64,000 nt of DNA from Bradyrhizobiaceae bacterium (GCA_020853885.1 JADYXZ010000019.1:434001-498000); one strand, 5' to 3'; counted from the first letter of the stretch, positions 1 through 8,621 are shown. Notes: generated by a model not told the origin, from the letters alone. Program-made: numbers and translations.

Positions 1-879
1 ATAGTAAGGCATCGGCGCATTCGACCAAGCGAACTTGGCGTTGCGCTGCACGTTGCCGAAGAAGGCCGAGGAGGTGAGGAAGAGCGGGCATTCGCCCGAG
101 GTGAAGCGGCCTTCCCCGGTGTTCGTGCGGCCCGAATAGTCGAAGGTCTTGTCCTTCTGCAGGTCGACGAGGCTCTGCAGGTGCCGCACATGCAGCGGCG
201 AGTTGAACTGCAGCTCCGTGTCGAAGCCGCCGAGCCCGTTCGCCTTCGTCCCGATCGGCACGTTGTGCCAGGCGGAGAACTGCTCGATGTGCGCCCACGT
301 CACCCACGCAGTGGAGAAGCCGCAGGCATCATGCCCCGCCGCCTTCAGCTTCTTCGCCGCCTCGAACACCTCGGGCCAGGTCCTCGGCGGCTTGGCCGGA
401 TCGAGCCCTGCCTTCTTGAAGGAGTCGTTGTTGATCCACATCACCATGGATGAGGAATTGAACGGGAAGGAGAGCATCTCGCCCTTCGCCGTCGAGTAGT
501 AGCCGGTGATCGCCGAAAGGTACGCCTGCGGGTCAAACTTCTCGCCCGCCTCTTTCATGAGCACGTGCACCGGCTTCACCGCGCCGATCGCCGCCATCAT
601 CGTCGCCGTGCCGACCTCGAACACCTGCATGATGTGCGGCGCGTTGCCGGCGCGGAATGCGGCGATGCCCGCGTTCATCGTGTCCGGATAGCTGCCCTTG
701 TAGGTCGGGACGACCTTGTAATCCTTCTGCGATTCGTTGAACTCGTTGGCGAGCTTGACGATCACGTCGTTGTTGGCGCCGGTCATGGCGTGCCACCACT
801 GGATTTCCAGCTGGGCATGCGCGGCGGTGGTGAGCAGGAGCGAAGCGGCTGCGGCGAAGGTAAACTTGCGGATCGACAT
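1..879 (-). CDS. ugpB: sn-glycerol-3-phosphate ABC transporter substrate-binding protein, partial (C-terminus beyond window)
   Basis: Periplasmic solute-binding protein of the Ugp importer for glycerol-3-phosphate and glycerophosphodiesters; it delivers substrate to the UgpAE permease and UgpC ATPase. The ATG at 879 follows a GGAGG site. The protein opens with a Sec signal peptide (MSIRKFTFAAAASLLL, cleavage near AHA-QLE), then the family-typical IQWWHAMTG segment and conserved stretches such as FPFNSSS and WHNVPIG. 293 codons are visible and the frame is still open at base 1; UgpB proteins are usually about 430 residues, so roughly a third is missing at the left edge. The rest of the ugp operon should lie further left. 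The family call is from motif recognition; substrate specificity is inferred. Confidence 0.88.
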   Translation of the reverse strand, partial: MSIRKFTFAAAASLLLTTAAHAQLEIQWWHAMTGANNDVIVKLANEFNESQKDYKVVPTYKGSYPDTMNAGIAAFRAGNAPHIMQVFEVGTATMMAAIGAVKPVHVLMKEAGEKFDPQAYLSAITGYYSTAKGEMLSFPFNSSSMVMWINNDSFKKAGLDPAKPPRTWPEVFEAAKKLKAAGHDACGFSTAWVTWAHIEQFSAWHNVPIGTKANGLGGFDTELQFNSPLHVRHLQSLVDLQKDKTFDYSGRTNTGEGRFTSGECPLFLTSSAFFGNVQRNAKFAWSNAPMPYY

Positions 880-1249
880 ACAATCCTCCCCGTGATGCGA
901 GTGCCCGTCGGCGGCGTTTCCCGTCTATTCGGCACCGATGACGTACCCATGACGTTCGCCGGCAATGCGGCGCCGGCGTCGGCGTTTCCGAAGCATAGGA
1001 CCGAAATACCCGGGGCGGGAAGGCGGGCGGACACGCTTCGTCGATCCGTCCTCACCCGGAACAGGCGCATCGTGCACCGCCGGCCGCCACGGTCGCGTTT
1101 GTCCGATCTTTCGCACTGCAATACGCGCAGGTGTGACCTTGCGCGCTGTAGCGGGTCTGCCGCGCGCCGGTCTATCCTTGCGTGCAGGGGAAACGGGAAA
1201 GCATCGTCAAAGACGATCAGCCCGCGAGCGGGTTCGAGGAGGAATTTCG
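880..1249. other. divergent intergenic region between ugpB and the acyl-CoA ligase gene
   Basis: About 370 bases separate two divergent genes and should hold both promoters. I see no convincing small gene; the overlapping reading frames here are extensions of neighbours or antisense noise with arginine-rich translations. A GGAGG (ugpB) and a GAGGAGGAA (ligase) ribosome binding site lie at the two ends. I cannot identify a Pho box or other operator with confidence. Confidence 0.5.
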
Positions 1250-2944
1250 ATGGACCGCATCTGGTTGAAGCATTACCCGCCCGGCGTGCCCAGCGAGATC
1301 GACATGTCGGGGTACGGCTCGCTCGTCGCGCTGCTGGAGGAGAGCTTCAAGAAATACCGCGATCGCAGCGCGTTCCTGTTCATGGGCAAGCGGCTGACTT
1401 ACGCCGAGGTCGACGAGATGTCGCGCGCCTTCGCGGCGTTCCTGCAGTCGCTGCAATTGCCGAAGGGCGCGCGCGTCGCCGTGATGATGCCGAACGTGCT
1501 GCAGAATCCGATTGCGATCACGGGCATTCTGCGTGCCGGCTACACGGTCGTGAACATCAACCCGCTCTACACGCCGCCCGAGCTCGAGCATCAGTTGAAG
1601 GATTCCGGCGCCGAGGCGATCGTGATCCTCGAGAACTTCGCCCACACGCTGCAGAAGGTGATCGCCAACACGCAGGTCAAGCACGTGGTGCTTGCGAGCA
1701 TCGGCGAACTGCTCGGCATCAAGGGTACGATCGTCAATTTCGTGGTGCGGCGGGTGAAGAAGATGGTGCCGGCCTATTCGCTGCCCGGCGCCATCTGGTT
1801 CAACCATGCGCTCGGCGTCGGCCGCCGGCTGCCGTTCAAGGAGCCGAAGCTGACGCACGAGGATATCGCCTTCCTGCAATACACCGGCGGCACCACTGGC
1901 GTATCGAAGGGCGCGATCCTGCTTCATCGCAACATTCTGGCGAACGTGTTGCAAAACGACGTTTGGCTGCAACCAACGCTGCGGAAGCCGCCGCTTGTCG
2001 ATGCGATGAACTTCATCACCGCGCTGCCGCTTTATCACATCTTCGCGTTGACCGCGTGCTTCCTGCTCGGCATGCGCCAGGGCGGCATGTGCCTCTTGAT
2101 CGCCAACCCGCGCGACATCCCCGCCTTCATCGAGGAATTGAAGAAGACAAAGCCGCATTTCTTCCCGGCGGTGAACACGCTCTACAACGCGCTGATGCAG
2201 CACCCCGACTTCGAGAAGATCGACTTCAGCGAGATGAAGGTCTGCGTTGGCGGCGGCATGGCCGTGCAGAAGGCCGTTGCCGACCGCTGGCTGGAGAAGA
2301 CCGGCAAGCCGCTTTCCGAGGGCTACGGCCTGTCGGAGACATCGCCCACGCTCACCTGTAACAGTCCGGACAACGAAGCCTTCACAGGCACCATCGGCTA
2401 CCCGATGCCGTCGACGGATATCTCCATCCGCGACGACTCCGGCAACGAGGTTCCGATTGGCGACCCCGGTGAGATCTGCGCACGCGGGCCGCAGGTGATG
2501 CCGGGCTACTGGCAGCGGCCGGAAGAGACCGCCAAGGTCATGACTAAGGACGGCTTCTTCCGCACCGGCGACATCGGCATCATGGACGAGAAAGGGCAGG
2601 TGCGGATCGTCGACCGCAAGAAGGACATGATCAACGTCTCCGGCCTCAAGGTCTTCCCGAACGAGGTCGAGGATGTGATCGCCCACCATCCGGGCGTGCT
2701 CGAATGCGCCGTGATCGGCGTGCCGGACAAGGATTCGGGCGAGGCGGTCAAGCTGTTCGTCGTGAAGAAGGACCCGAACCTCACCGAGCAGGACTTGCGC
2801 AAGTTCGTCACCGAGAAGCTGACGAACTACAAGCGGCCGAAATACATCGAGTTCCGTTCGGAGCTGCCGAAGACGAACGTCGGCAAGATCCTGCGTCGTG
2901 CGTTGCGCGACGAATTGCGGCGGGAGGAAAAGTCCGCCGCCTGA
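1250..2944 (+). CDS. fadD: long-chain fatty-acid--CoA ligase
   Basis: AMP-forming acyl-CoA synthetase of 564 residues: it activates fatty acids with ATP and CoA for beta-oxidation or lipid reuse, probably at the inner face of the cytoplasmic membrane. Visible signatures are the AMP-binding P-loop YTGGTTGVSKG near residue 211, the YGLSETSP motif near 358, the hinge/adenylate region GDIGIMDEKG near 440, and KKDMINVSGLK near 457, followed by a C-terminal lysine in the NVGKILRR context. The ATG at 1250 was chosen over longer upstream frames because GAGGAGGAA lies 6-9 bases before it. Length matches FadD (about 560). Chain-length preference cannot be read from sequence. Confidence 0.92.
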   Translation: MDRIWLKHYPPGVPSEIDMSGYGSLVALLEESFKKYRDRSAFLFMGKRLTYAEVDEMSRAFAAFLQSLQLPKGARVAVMMPNVLQNPIAITGILRAGYTVVNINPLYTPPELEHQLKDSGAEAIVILENFAHTLQKVIANTQVKHVVLASIGELLGIKGTIVNFVVRRVKKMVPAYSLPGAIWFNHALGVGRRLPFKEPKLTHEDIAFLQYTGGTTGVSKGAILLHRNILANVLQNDVWLQPTLRKPPLVDAMNFITALPLYHIFALTACFLLGMRQGGMCLLIANPRDIPAFIEELKKTKPHFFPAVNTLYNALMQHPDFEKIDFSEMKVCVGGGMAVQKAVADRWLEKTGKPLSEGYGLSETSPTLTCNSPDNEAFTGTIGYPMPSTDISIRDDSGNEVPIGDPGEICARGPQVMPGYWQRPEETAKVMTKDGFFRTGDIGIMDEKGQVRIVDRKKDMINVSGLKVFPNEVEDVIAHHPGVLECAVIGVPDKDSGEAVKLFVVKKDPNLTEQDLRKFVTEKLTNYKRPKYIEFRSELPKTNVGKILRRALRDELRREEKSAA

Positions 2945-2971
2945 GTTTTCGACCCGGGAGCGGCTCGCGGC

Positions 2972-3214
2972 TCAGTCGAAAATGATGCCGAGCGCGTCCG
3001 GCCGCCGCCATACGACATGGCAGGGGCGGAAGCCGCTGTCCGCTTCGAACCGGAATTCGAAGCGCTCGGGAATGCCGACCGTGCTTGGCAGCTTGAGTTG
3101 CGCGCCTTGGCGCGTGAGGTTGCGCACCACGCAATCCATCACCGAGCGATGTTGATTGAAGGCGATCTTGCCGCCCTTGAGCGCGCGTGTGCGCGGCTTT
3201 TTCCTGCGTTCCAC
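2972..3214 (-). CDS. PilZ domain protein (possible c-di-GMP receptor)
   Basis: A stand-alone 80-residue PilZ domain. The N-terminal arginine cluster (MERRKKPRTR) and a later NLTRQG segment correspond to the RxxxR and [D/N]x[S/T]xxG halves of the c-di-GMP site; threonine stands in for the usual serine. The start is GTG at 3214 with AGGACGGA upstream. It converges with the acyl-CoA ligase gene, only 27 bases apart. A second short PilZ protein is encoded at 36388-36663. Binding of c-di-GMP is inferred from family; some short alphaproteobacterial PilZ proteins of this kind have not been shown to bind the nucleotide. Confidence 0.8.
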   Translation of the reverse strand: MERRKKPRTRALKGGKIAFNQHRSVMDCVVRNLTRQGAQLKLPSTVGIPERFEFRFEADSGFRPCHVVWRRPDALGIIFD

Positions 3215-3539
3215 GGTTCCGTCCTGGAGGACTGAGCCCGCCGAATATGCACGGGCGTAATTTCCATCCGGTAAATTCCGGGAAGCCTCGTTGCGGCGAG
3301 CGACGGTAACTCACCACTATTCCCGCACGGGATACCGGGGGGCTATGCCGCCGTTCCAGCCCCAAGCCCGGCGCGGGATGGCCTTCGACGAACCCGCGCC
3401 GTTGCAGCGCGGTCGGGGCAATTCGACATAAACGCGAGCAGCTCGCTACAGCCTATTCTGACGCCATACCGGGGTCATCTCGATTGCCGGGCAACCGAAG
3501 CGGGCACAGTCTTTCCGTTCATCGAACGGAGAACGTGTC
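3215..3539. other. intergenic region upstream of hdeD-like gene
   Basis: About 325 bases with no supported gene. It must contain the promoters of the divergent PilZ and HdeD genes. It contains two near-identical AAATTCC/AATTTCC stretches around 3259-3285 and an ATCGAACGGAGAACG segment just before the HdeD start, the GGAG of which probably serves as the ribosome binding site. I recognise no named operator. Confidence 0.4.
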
Positions 3540-4091
3540 ATGGCACATCAGTCGTCGACTGCCGATTATCACACCGGCGGAACAGCGTGGTGGGCTTATG
3601 CGCTGCTCGGTATTGCATTTCTCATCGCGGGTTTTGTCGTGCTCGGCAACGTGGTTGCTGCGACGATCGTCAGCGCATTCATATTCGGCATCGTGTTGCT
3701 CGTAGCCGGCGCCTTCGAGATCTTCCACGCTTTTTACGCGAAAGGATGGGGAGGAGTTCTCTACAGCCTTATCATCGGCGTCCTGTACATGCTGGGCGGC
3801 TGGGTGCTGGTGTCGAATCCGGTCAGCGCGATCTTTCCGCTGACGCTGGCATTCGGTGCGCTGCTGTTCGCATCGGGCCTCGTTCGCCTTATGCTCGCAT
3901 TCCGCTACTGGGCGGATTACGGCTGGCTGCTGCTCTTCTCGGGCCTGATCGCGATCGCGGCAGCGGTCATCATCATCTCCGGATGGCCCGTTAGCGGGCT
4001 GTGGGTGATCGGCTTCTTCGTCGGCATCGACCTGCTGCTGTACGGTTTCTGGTGGATCGTCTACGCATTCGAGGTGCGCCGGCACGCCTGA
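3540..4091 (+). CDS. HdeD family membrane protein (DUF308)
   Basis: A 183-residue integral membrane protein of the HdeD/DUF308 family. It shows about six hydrophobic helices arranged as three repeated hairpins, starting with WWAYALLGIAFLIAGFVVL, with the recurrent pattern hydrophobic helix, short polar turn, hydrophobic helix. E. coli HdeD is linked to acid resistance at high cell density; in alphaproteobacteria the role is unproven, though these proteins are often stress-inducible. The ATG at 3540 has a GGAG 9-12 bases upstream. Neighbouring GlsB also looks like a general stress membrane protein. Confidence 0.87.
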   Translation: MAHQSSTADYHTGGTAWWAYALLGIAFLIAGFVVLGNVVAATIVSAFIFGIVLLVAGAFEIFHAFYAKGWGGVLYSLIIGVLYMLGGWVLVSNPVSAIFPLTLAFGALLFASGLVRLMLAFRYWADYGWLLLFSGLIAIAAAVIIISGWPVSGLWVIGFFVGIDLLLYGFWWIVYAFEVRRHA

Positions 4092-4162
4092 AATTTCAGC
4101 CTGTCGGCTGACGGCAACGCACACCGCAGCGTGTGCGGGCGCACGGCAAGGGAGACGCCGGC

Positions 4163-5449
4163 TTGGCCAGCGAATATTATTTCGTGAGCGATCTCCACTT
4201 CGGCGGAGATGGCGCGCTCCAGCATTGCGATTTCGCCGGAGAGTTCACTGCCTTTCTCCGGCAGCTCGAGTCGGAGCGCAATGATATCGAGCTGATCGTT
4301 GCCGGCGACACCTTTGGCTTTTGGGAGCTGACCACAGTCGAGGGCGTGGCCAAGTTCGACGCCATTGTCTCGCATCACCAGGCAATCTTCGACCAGTTCC
4401 GCGAGACCGGAAGGAAGATCGCGATCACCGTCATGGTCGGCAACCACGACTACGATCTTGCCTGCCATCCGGCATTCGAGGCGAGGCTGAAGGAATACAA
4501 CCTCAACCTGGATACCGCGATCAGCCTGCAGCGCCGCGTCGCCGGCAGGACCATCTGGATCGAGCACGGCCAGCAGGCGGATTCGTTCAACGCGTCGCCC
4601 GACTACGGCAATCCATACGCCCTGCCGGTGGGCTACTTCATCACCCGCACGATCGTCGCCGGAGCGAGCCGCCATTCCGATTTCGGCCGCGGCAATTGGC
4701 TCAAGGACATCCGCTCGGTCGGCACCGAGAACATTCCCGACTGGATCCTGTCGAACTATTTCTATCGGGAGATGGGATGGGCCATCCGCGCCGTGACAAC
4801 CATGTTCCTGCTGCTGCTGACGGTAACGATGCTGGCGCTCGTCGCGGAGCTGCTGCGGAGGGCGGGTGTCTTTGACACCAACATCATCCTGTCCAATCCG
4901 CTGATCAGGTCGCTCGGCTATGTGGGCAACGTGTTGTACGCAATCATCGCGATCAACATGATGATCCTGTTCTTCATGCTGGTCGTGGCGATCCCGGGCT
5001 TTGTCGTCTACCGCGACGTCCGCAAGACGCTGCGCCGATTCCGCGTGACATGGAGCGACTTGGAGGCGATCGAGGCCACCTCGAACGCGCCCTATCTTCG
5101 GCGCGCGGATGAAGTATTCGCCCGGCATCCGGATGTGGCTGTCTATATCTTCGGGCACACCCACGACGCATTTCTCATGCAATCGAAGGGAAGGGTGGTG
5201 ATCAACACTGGTACCTGGCTGAAGATATTGCGGCGTATTCCCGTCCGCTTCGGATACTTGCCGGCGGTCTATCGCCCGTCGTTTCATCTCGACTGCTTCC
5301 ACATCTTCGAGGAAAAATCGAAGATGGTGATCCGCCACATCGAGATCGCAAAGACGCCCGTTGAGGAGCTTGGTTTGCTCCAGCGCCTGCTGACCCTGGG
5401 CAGAGGCTCGGCGAGGCGCCGGCCTATTCCAGAGCGGACCATGATGTAG
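4163..5449 (+). CDS. membrane-anchored calcineurin-like metallophosphoesterase
   Basis: About 428 residues. The binuclear metal-site motifs are present: SDLHFGG (residues about 8-14), GDTFGFWE (about 52), GNHDYD (about 93) and GHTHDAF (about 330). Two strongly hydrophobic segments near residues 210-230 and 256-283 split the catalytic fold, so the motifs on either side must come together at the membrane face. This resembles LpxH-like UDP-diacylglucosamine hydrolases in motif set but is much longer, so the substrate is unknown. I prefer the TTG at 4163 because AAGGGAG precedes it at a suitable distance; a GTG at 4133 is the alternative. No gene with which it is clearly coupled is adjacent. Confidence 0.78.
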   Translation: MASEYYFVSDLHFGGDGALQHCDFAGEFTAFLRQLESERNDIELIVAGDTFGFWELTTVEGVAKFDAIVSHHQAIFDQFRETGRKIAITVMVGNHDYDLACHPAFEARLKEYNLNLDTAISLQRRVAGRTIWIEHGQQADSFNASPDYGNPYALPVGYFITRTIVAGASRHSDFGRGNWLKDIRSVGTENIPDWILSNYFYREMGWAIRAVTTMFLLLLTVTMLALVAELLRRAGVFDTNIILSNPLIRSLGYVGNVLYAIIAINMMILFFMLVVAIPGFVVYRDVRKTLRRFRVTWSDLEAIEATSNAPYLRRADEVFARHPDVAVYIFGHTHDAFLMQSKGRVVINTGTWLKILRRIPVRFGYLPAVYRPSFHLDCFHIFEEKSKMVIRHIEIAKTPVEELGLLQRLLTLGRGSARRRPIPERTMM

Positions 5450-5492
5450 CGCGTGCGGCCTGACGCCTGATCGACGCCAGCAGGGCGGTCGA

Positions 5493-5771
5493 CTACTTGT
5501 ACTTTTCGTACAACCAGATCGCGGCCAGCACGATCAGCGAGCCGACGAATGCCGCCACGACATCGCGCAGCGAAATCGCAAAGAGATCGAGACGCGGGAA
5601 AAGTCCGAACACGCGGAAGAGAAATCCACCCACCAGCGCGCCGATGAGGCCCAGCACCAGGTTGCGCAGGATGCCATAGCCCTCGCGGCGTCCCTTGACG
5701 GCGAGACCCGCAAGGCTTCCGCCGATCAGGCCAACGGCGATCCAGACGAGGATTTGAGACAAGCTTGGCAT
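5493..5771 (-). CDS. GlsB/YeaQ/YmgE family stress response membrane protein
   Basis: A 92-residue three-helix membrane protein of the transglycosylase-associated (GlsB/YeaQ/YmgE) family. The glycine-rich first helices (VGLIGGSLAG, LGLIGALVGG) and the final LIVLAAIWLYEKYK helix are typical. Expression of this family is generally stress-related; the molecular function is unknown. A GGAG site precedes the ATG at 5771. Upstream, between it and the next minus-strand gene, lie two strong hairpins (5818-5853 and 5877-5912) that probably end the upstream transcript, so this gene likely has its own promoter in the short space after them. Confidence 0.87.
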   Translation of the reverse strand: MPSLSQILVWIAVGLIGGSLAGLAVKGRREGYGILRNLVLGLIGALVGGFLFRVFGLFPRLDLFAISLRDVVAAFVGSLIVLAAIWLYEKYK

Positions 5772-5817
5772 CGCGCGCCTCCAATTTGGTGGATGCGCAT
5801 CCTATCGGGTTTTCCTT

Positions 5818-5853
5818 CTCCGGGGAGTGCAGGAAAACCCTGACTCCCCGGAG
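5818..5853. repeat. inverted repeat (hairpin 1 of 2)
   Basis: An 11-base perfect arm (5818-5828, CTCCGGGGAGT) pairs with 5843-5853, extended by CAGG/CCTG around a short A-rich loop with one bulged base. It lies between two minus-strand genes. It could act as a transcription terminator or attenuator or be a REP-like element. Confidence 0.7.
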
Positions 5854-5876
5854 GAAATTATGCTTAGGGTACGATC

Positions 5877-5912
5877 GCTTCAGGTGGAAGCGCTCGTGCT
5901 TCCACCTGAAGC
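5877..5912. repeat. perfect 15-bp inverted repeat (hairpin 2 of 2), probable terminator
   Basis: Arms 5877-5891 (GCTTCAGGTGGAAGC) and 5898-5912 are exact reverse complements around a 6-base loop; an outer pair TAGGGT (5865-5870) / ACCCTA (5922-5927) extends the structure into the stop codon of the ketopantoate-reductase-like gene. It starts immediately after that gene ends, as expected for a terminator, but there is no T-run, so a dispersed palindromic repeat is the alternative. Confidence 0.75.
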
Positions 5913-5924
5913 GTGAATCCGACC

Positions 5925-6998
5925 CTAGGCCGCCTGCTTCTTCCGGTTTGCATCGAGGCGGCGGTCGACGAGTGCGACCGTTGCGTCGATGACGGGGTGC
6001 GATAGACCCTTCTGCTTCGCGATCATCTGCACGAGCTTGTCCGCCCGCTCGATATTCGGGACGCCGTTCTGCAGCGCGCGCGCCGCCGACGCCGGCCGCG
6101 TGAGGCTCTGCGCCGCCGCCGCATACTTCTCGAACGGCACGAGGTCGGAAGGCGCCGCGCCGAGCTTCACCACGAGGTCGTTGACGAAGTTATAGACCGA
6201 GCGCGAGGTCTCGATGTCGCTGTGCACGGCTTCCTGCGCCGTGCGCATGCCGTCCGGCGTGATGCAGCGGTAGTTGCCGGCGAGCAGCATCGCCCATTTG
6301 GCGAGCGGCACGAAGATCGAGTTGTGCACCTTGAGCTTCACCGGCAACTCGATCTTGCCCTCGGGCGCGTCGAAGCGCGCGGCTTCCACGTCCGCTTCGA
6401 GCTTCTTCAGGATCGCCGTGTGCCCGTCGTCGTCGAAGCGCGCGACCTTGAAGTTGGTCGGCAGCGTCACCTGCAGGACGTTGACCTTCTCCTCCGGCGG
6501 GCGGATCGCCTGCGGGTCGGGCGAGCAGAGCGTGAGCAGGCCCGGATCGAAATTGTCCCACACGCTCGCGTCGGTGTAGGCCACCTTGAGCGCGTTGTAG
6601 TCGAGCCCCGGAATGCGCTTCACGTAGGGCAGCGGCGGCATGTTCATGATCGACATGCACGGCACGCGCGATCTCGCGACCGCGTCGAGTAGCTCGCGCA
6701 CGCCGGACGAGCGGTACTGCGGCTCCTGCATCGCAAGCCCGATGAGGTCGTAGTCCGACGGCTTCACGCCCGCCGTGCCCCCGGCCGTGACCTTGCCGGG
6801 CAGCTTCCGCGAGTCGAGCAGTACTGGTTCGGCACGCCCGCGCACCGGCAGCCGCACCCGGAAGCCTTCTGCGTTGATGAGCTCTGCCTCGGCGGGCAGA
6901 CACACGAGATGGATTTTATGGCCGCCGAACAGAAGCTTCGAGGCCAGCAGGGAGCCGTAAGAAGCTCCCATGATGAGAATATTGTAGGTGGCCGCCAT
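5925..6998 (-). CDS. ketopantoate reductase family protein (PanE/ApbA-like)
   Basis: A 357-residue NAD(P)-dependent oxidoreductase of the ApbA/PanE superfamily. The N-terminus carries the Rossmann segment YNILIMGASYGSLLA (the usual GxGxxG appears as GASYGS), followed by a typical PanE beta-alpha pattern and a C-terminal helical dimerisation domain. Classical PanE reduces 2-dehydropantoate to pantoate in CoA synthesis and is about 300 residues; the extra length and the altered dinucleotide motif suggest a paralogue with another 2-oxo acid or opine-like substrate. It is isolated: upstream is about 240 bases of non-coding DNA, downstream two hairpins. Confidence 0.75.
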   Translation of the reverse strand: MAATYNILIMGASYGSLLASKLLFGGHKIHLVCLPAEAELINAEGFRVRLPVRGRAEPVLLDSRKLPGKVTAGGTAGVKPSDYDLIGLAMQEPQYRSSGVRELLDAVARSRVPCMSIMNMPPLPYVKRIPGLDYNALKVAYTDASVWDNFDPGLLTLCSPDPQAIRPPEEKVNVLQVTLPTNFKVARFDDDGHTAILKKLEADVEAARFDAPEGKIELPVKLKVHNSIFVPLAKWAMLLAGNYRCITPDGMRTAQEAVHSDIETSRSVYNFVNDLVVKLGAAPSDLVPFEKYAAAAQSLTRPASAARALQNGVPNIERADKLVQMIAKQKGLSHPVIDATVALVDRRLDANRKKQAA

Positions 6999-7241
6999 GA
7001 CGCAGTTTCCCCTTGCGTTGTAGCGAGCGTTGGATGGATGCGGTGAAGGGCTCCTTGTTTTCGCGGAGCGACATTCTCCGGCCCGCGCATGCTAGGTGCC
7101 GAGGCAATCCGATGCAATCTTGATCGGCTCAAACCATTGTGCTTGCGATGCGATTCAGTGGGCGGTGCAAAATAGATTTTTGCACCGCGCAAAGGGCACA
7201 ATCGAATCTGTTGGCTGCGCTCACGCTCCGCCGTCAGCTCA

Positions 7242-7616
7242 CTACAGCCGCTCCACCCACTGGGCACGCCAGGCAGCGGGCTCCGACGGCGTCGCCCAAT
7301 AACCCGTCTCTCTCGCAATCTTGCCGTCGCGAAATTCGAACACGAAGATCGCATTGTATTTGCTGCCGTCGTAGTCGAGCAGCGCCTCGGCGACCCACAG
7401 TTCGCCGCTACCGAAGATGCGCCGCGGCGCGACCTTTGGCAGCGTCGGAATGCGCTGATAGACGTTTCGCCGGTTCTCGCCCCCGCGGACGCGCTCGCCG
7501 AATTGCGGCCAGTCCATGAGGGCATCCTCATGAAAGAGTTCGTCCATCACGGCGATATTCCGGCTGTCGATACCCTCGAGCAGTCGCTCGATCATCTGCT
7601 TGTGGTTCGCGGCCAT
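7242..7616 (-). CDS. SnoaL-like/NTF2-fold protein
   Basis: 124 residues with the alpha+beta NTF2-like pattern: an N-terminal helix pair (MIERLLEGIDSRNIAVMDEL), a FHEDALMDWPQ segment and C-terminal beta strands (YNAIFVFEFRDGKIARETGYW). The last motif, F-x-x-G-K-I-x-x-E, is characteristic of SnoaL-like ester- or polyketide-handling enzymes and scavenging proteins. There is no clear partner gene and no specific substrate can be assigned. An AGGGAGA site precedes the ATG at 7616. Confidence 0.75.
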   Translation of the reverse strand: MAANHKQMIERLLEGIDSRNIAVMDELFHEDALMDWPQFGERVRGGENRRNVYQRIPTLPKVAPRRIFGSGELWVAEALLDYDGSKYNAIFVFEFRDGKIARETGYWATPSEPAAWRAQWVERL

Positions 7617-7761
7617 GGGTCTCTCCCTGTAACCGGCAGAAGTTCTTCGACCGCCGGCAACTATGATCGTTTATGCGGCGTTTGGCGACCGCAAGCGCCT
7701 GCGGCCGGCCGTTATCCGCTCGCCGTCCATACGGTGCAGCGGAAGCGTTGTCGGCAGGGAT

Positions 7762-7775
7762 TTGATCCCGATCAA
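7762..7775. promoter_or_regulatory. FixK/FNR-type box upstream of the DUF2189 gene
   Basis: TTGATCCCGATCAA matches the FNR/FixK consensus TTGAT-N4-ATCAA exactly, and T7761/A7776 extend the symmetry to 16 bp. It is centred about 65 bases before the ATG at 7833, leaving room for a class II promoter. A second perfect box sits in front of the phasin gene (40272-40285). Binding is inferred from the motif only. Confidence 0.7.
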
Positions 7776-7832
7776 AGCGCCGTTATTCCTTGCCTGTCCT
7801 CATTCGCAAAAATAATGGAACGGGGGAAACGC

Positions 7833-8621
7833 ATGTCTTCTATTTCCGGCAAGACCGATCCGGTCGTGCAGCGGATCGCAGCGGCGGATGTCGCCGAGGC
7901 GCTCGTGCGCGGCCTGCGCGACTTCCAGGCGGCGCCATTCTATGGGCTGGCTTTCGGCGCGCTCTACGCGGCGGGCGGCATCCTGACGGTGCTGAGCGTC
8001 ACCGCCCTCGGCATGAGCTATCTCGCCTATCCGCTCGCCGCGGGGTTCGCGCTGATCGGCCCGTTCGTCGCGACCGGCCTCTACGAGGTGAGCCGCCGGC
8101 GCGAGACCGGGCAGGCGGCGTCGCCGCGTGAAGTCATTGCCGCCATGACGAGCCGTGGCGAGATCGGCTGGATGGCCTTCGTCACGCTCTTCGTCTTCAT
8201 CGTGTGGATGTATCAGGTGCGCCTGCTGATGGCGCTGTTTCTCGGGCTCAACGCGTCGTTCTCCACCCTGCAGCAATTCATCACCGTGGTGCTGACGACG
8301 AACGAGGGGCTTCTGTTTCTCGCGATCGGCAACATCGTCGGTGCCGCGCTGTCGCTGATCCTGTTCTCGCTTACGGTGGTCTCGTTTCCGCTGCTGCTCG
8401 ACCGCGAAGTGGATTTCGTCACGGCCATGATCACGAGCGTGCGCGCGGTGGTCACGAGCCCCGTGCCGATGATCGGCTGGGCGGCCGTGGTCGTCGTGCT
8501 GCTGATGGTCTCCGCGCTGCCGTTCTTCCTCGGGCTGCTGGTCACGCTGCCGGTGCTCGGCCACGCCACCTGGCATCTCTACCGGCGCATCGTCGCCCCC
8601 GCGGCTCCGGCGGTGATCTGA
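7833..8621 (+). CDS. DUF2189 domain membrane protein
   Basis: 262 residues of the DUF2189 family: a short cytoplasmic N-terminus (VVQRIAAADVAEALVRGLRDFQAAP) followed by six or so membrane helices. The function is unknown; family members in proteobacteria are described as putative integral membrane proteins and often sit near respiratory genes. I chose the ATG at 7833, with a GGGGGA site 6-11 bases upstream, over the in-frame ATG at 7815. A perfect FixK/FNR-type palindrome lies about 60 bases upstream, so induction under low oxygen is plausible. There are no co-directional partners. Confidence 0.8.
   Translation: MSSISGKTDPVVQRIAAADVAEALVRGLRDFQAAPFYGLAFGALYAAGGILTVLSVTALGMSYLAYPLAAGFALIGPFVATGLYEVSRRRETGQAASPREVIAAMTSRGEIGWMAFVTLFVFIVWMYQVRLLMALFLGLNASFSTLQQFITVVLTTNEGLLFLAIGNIVGAALSLILFSLTVVSFPLLLDREVDFVTAMITSVRAVVTSPVPMIGWAAVVVVLLMVSALPFFLGLLVTLPVLGHATWHLYRRIVAPAAPAVI

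Noticed and set aside
1217-2689. 490-codon minus-strand frame opposite the acyl-CoA ligase
   Set aside because: Antisense shadow of a clear FadD gene; no family signature.
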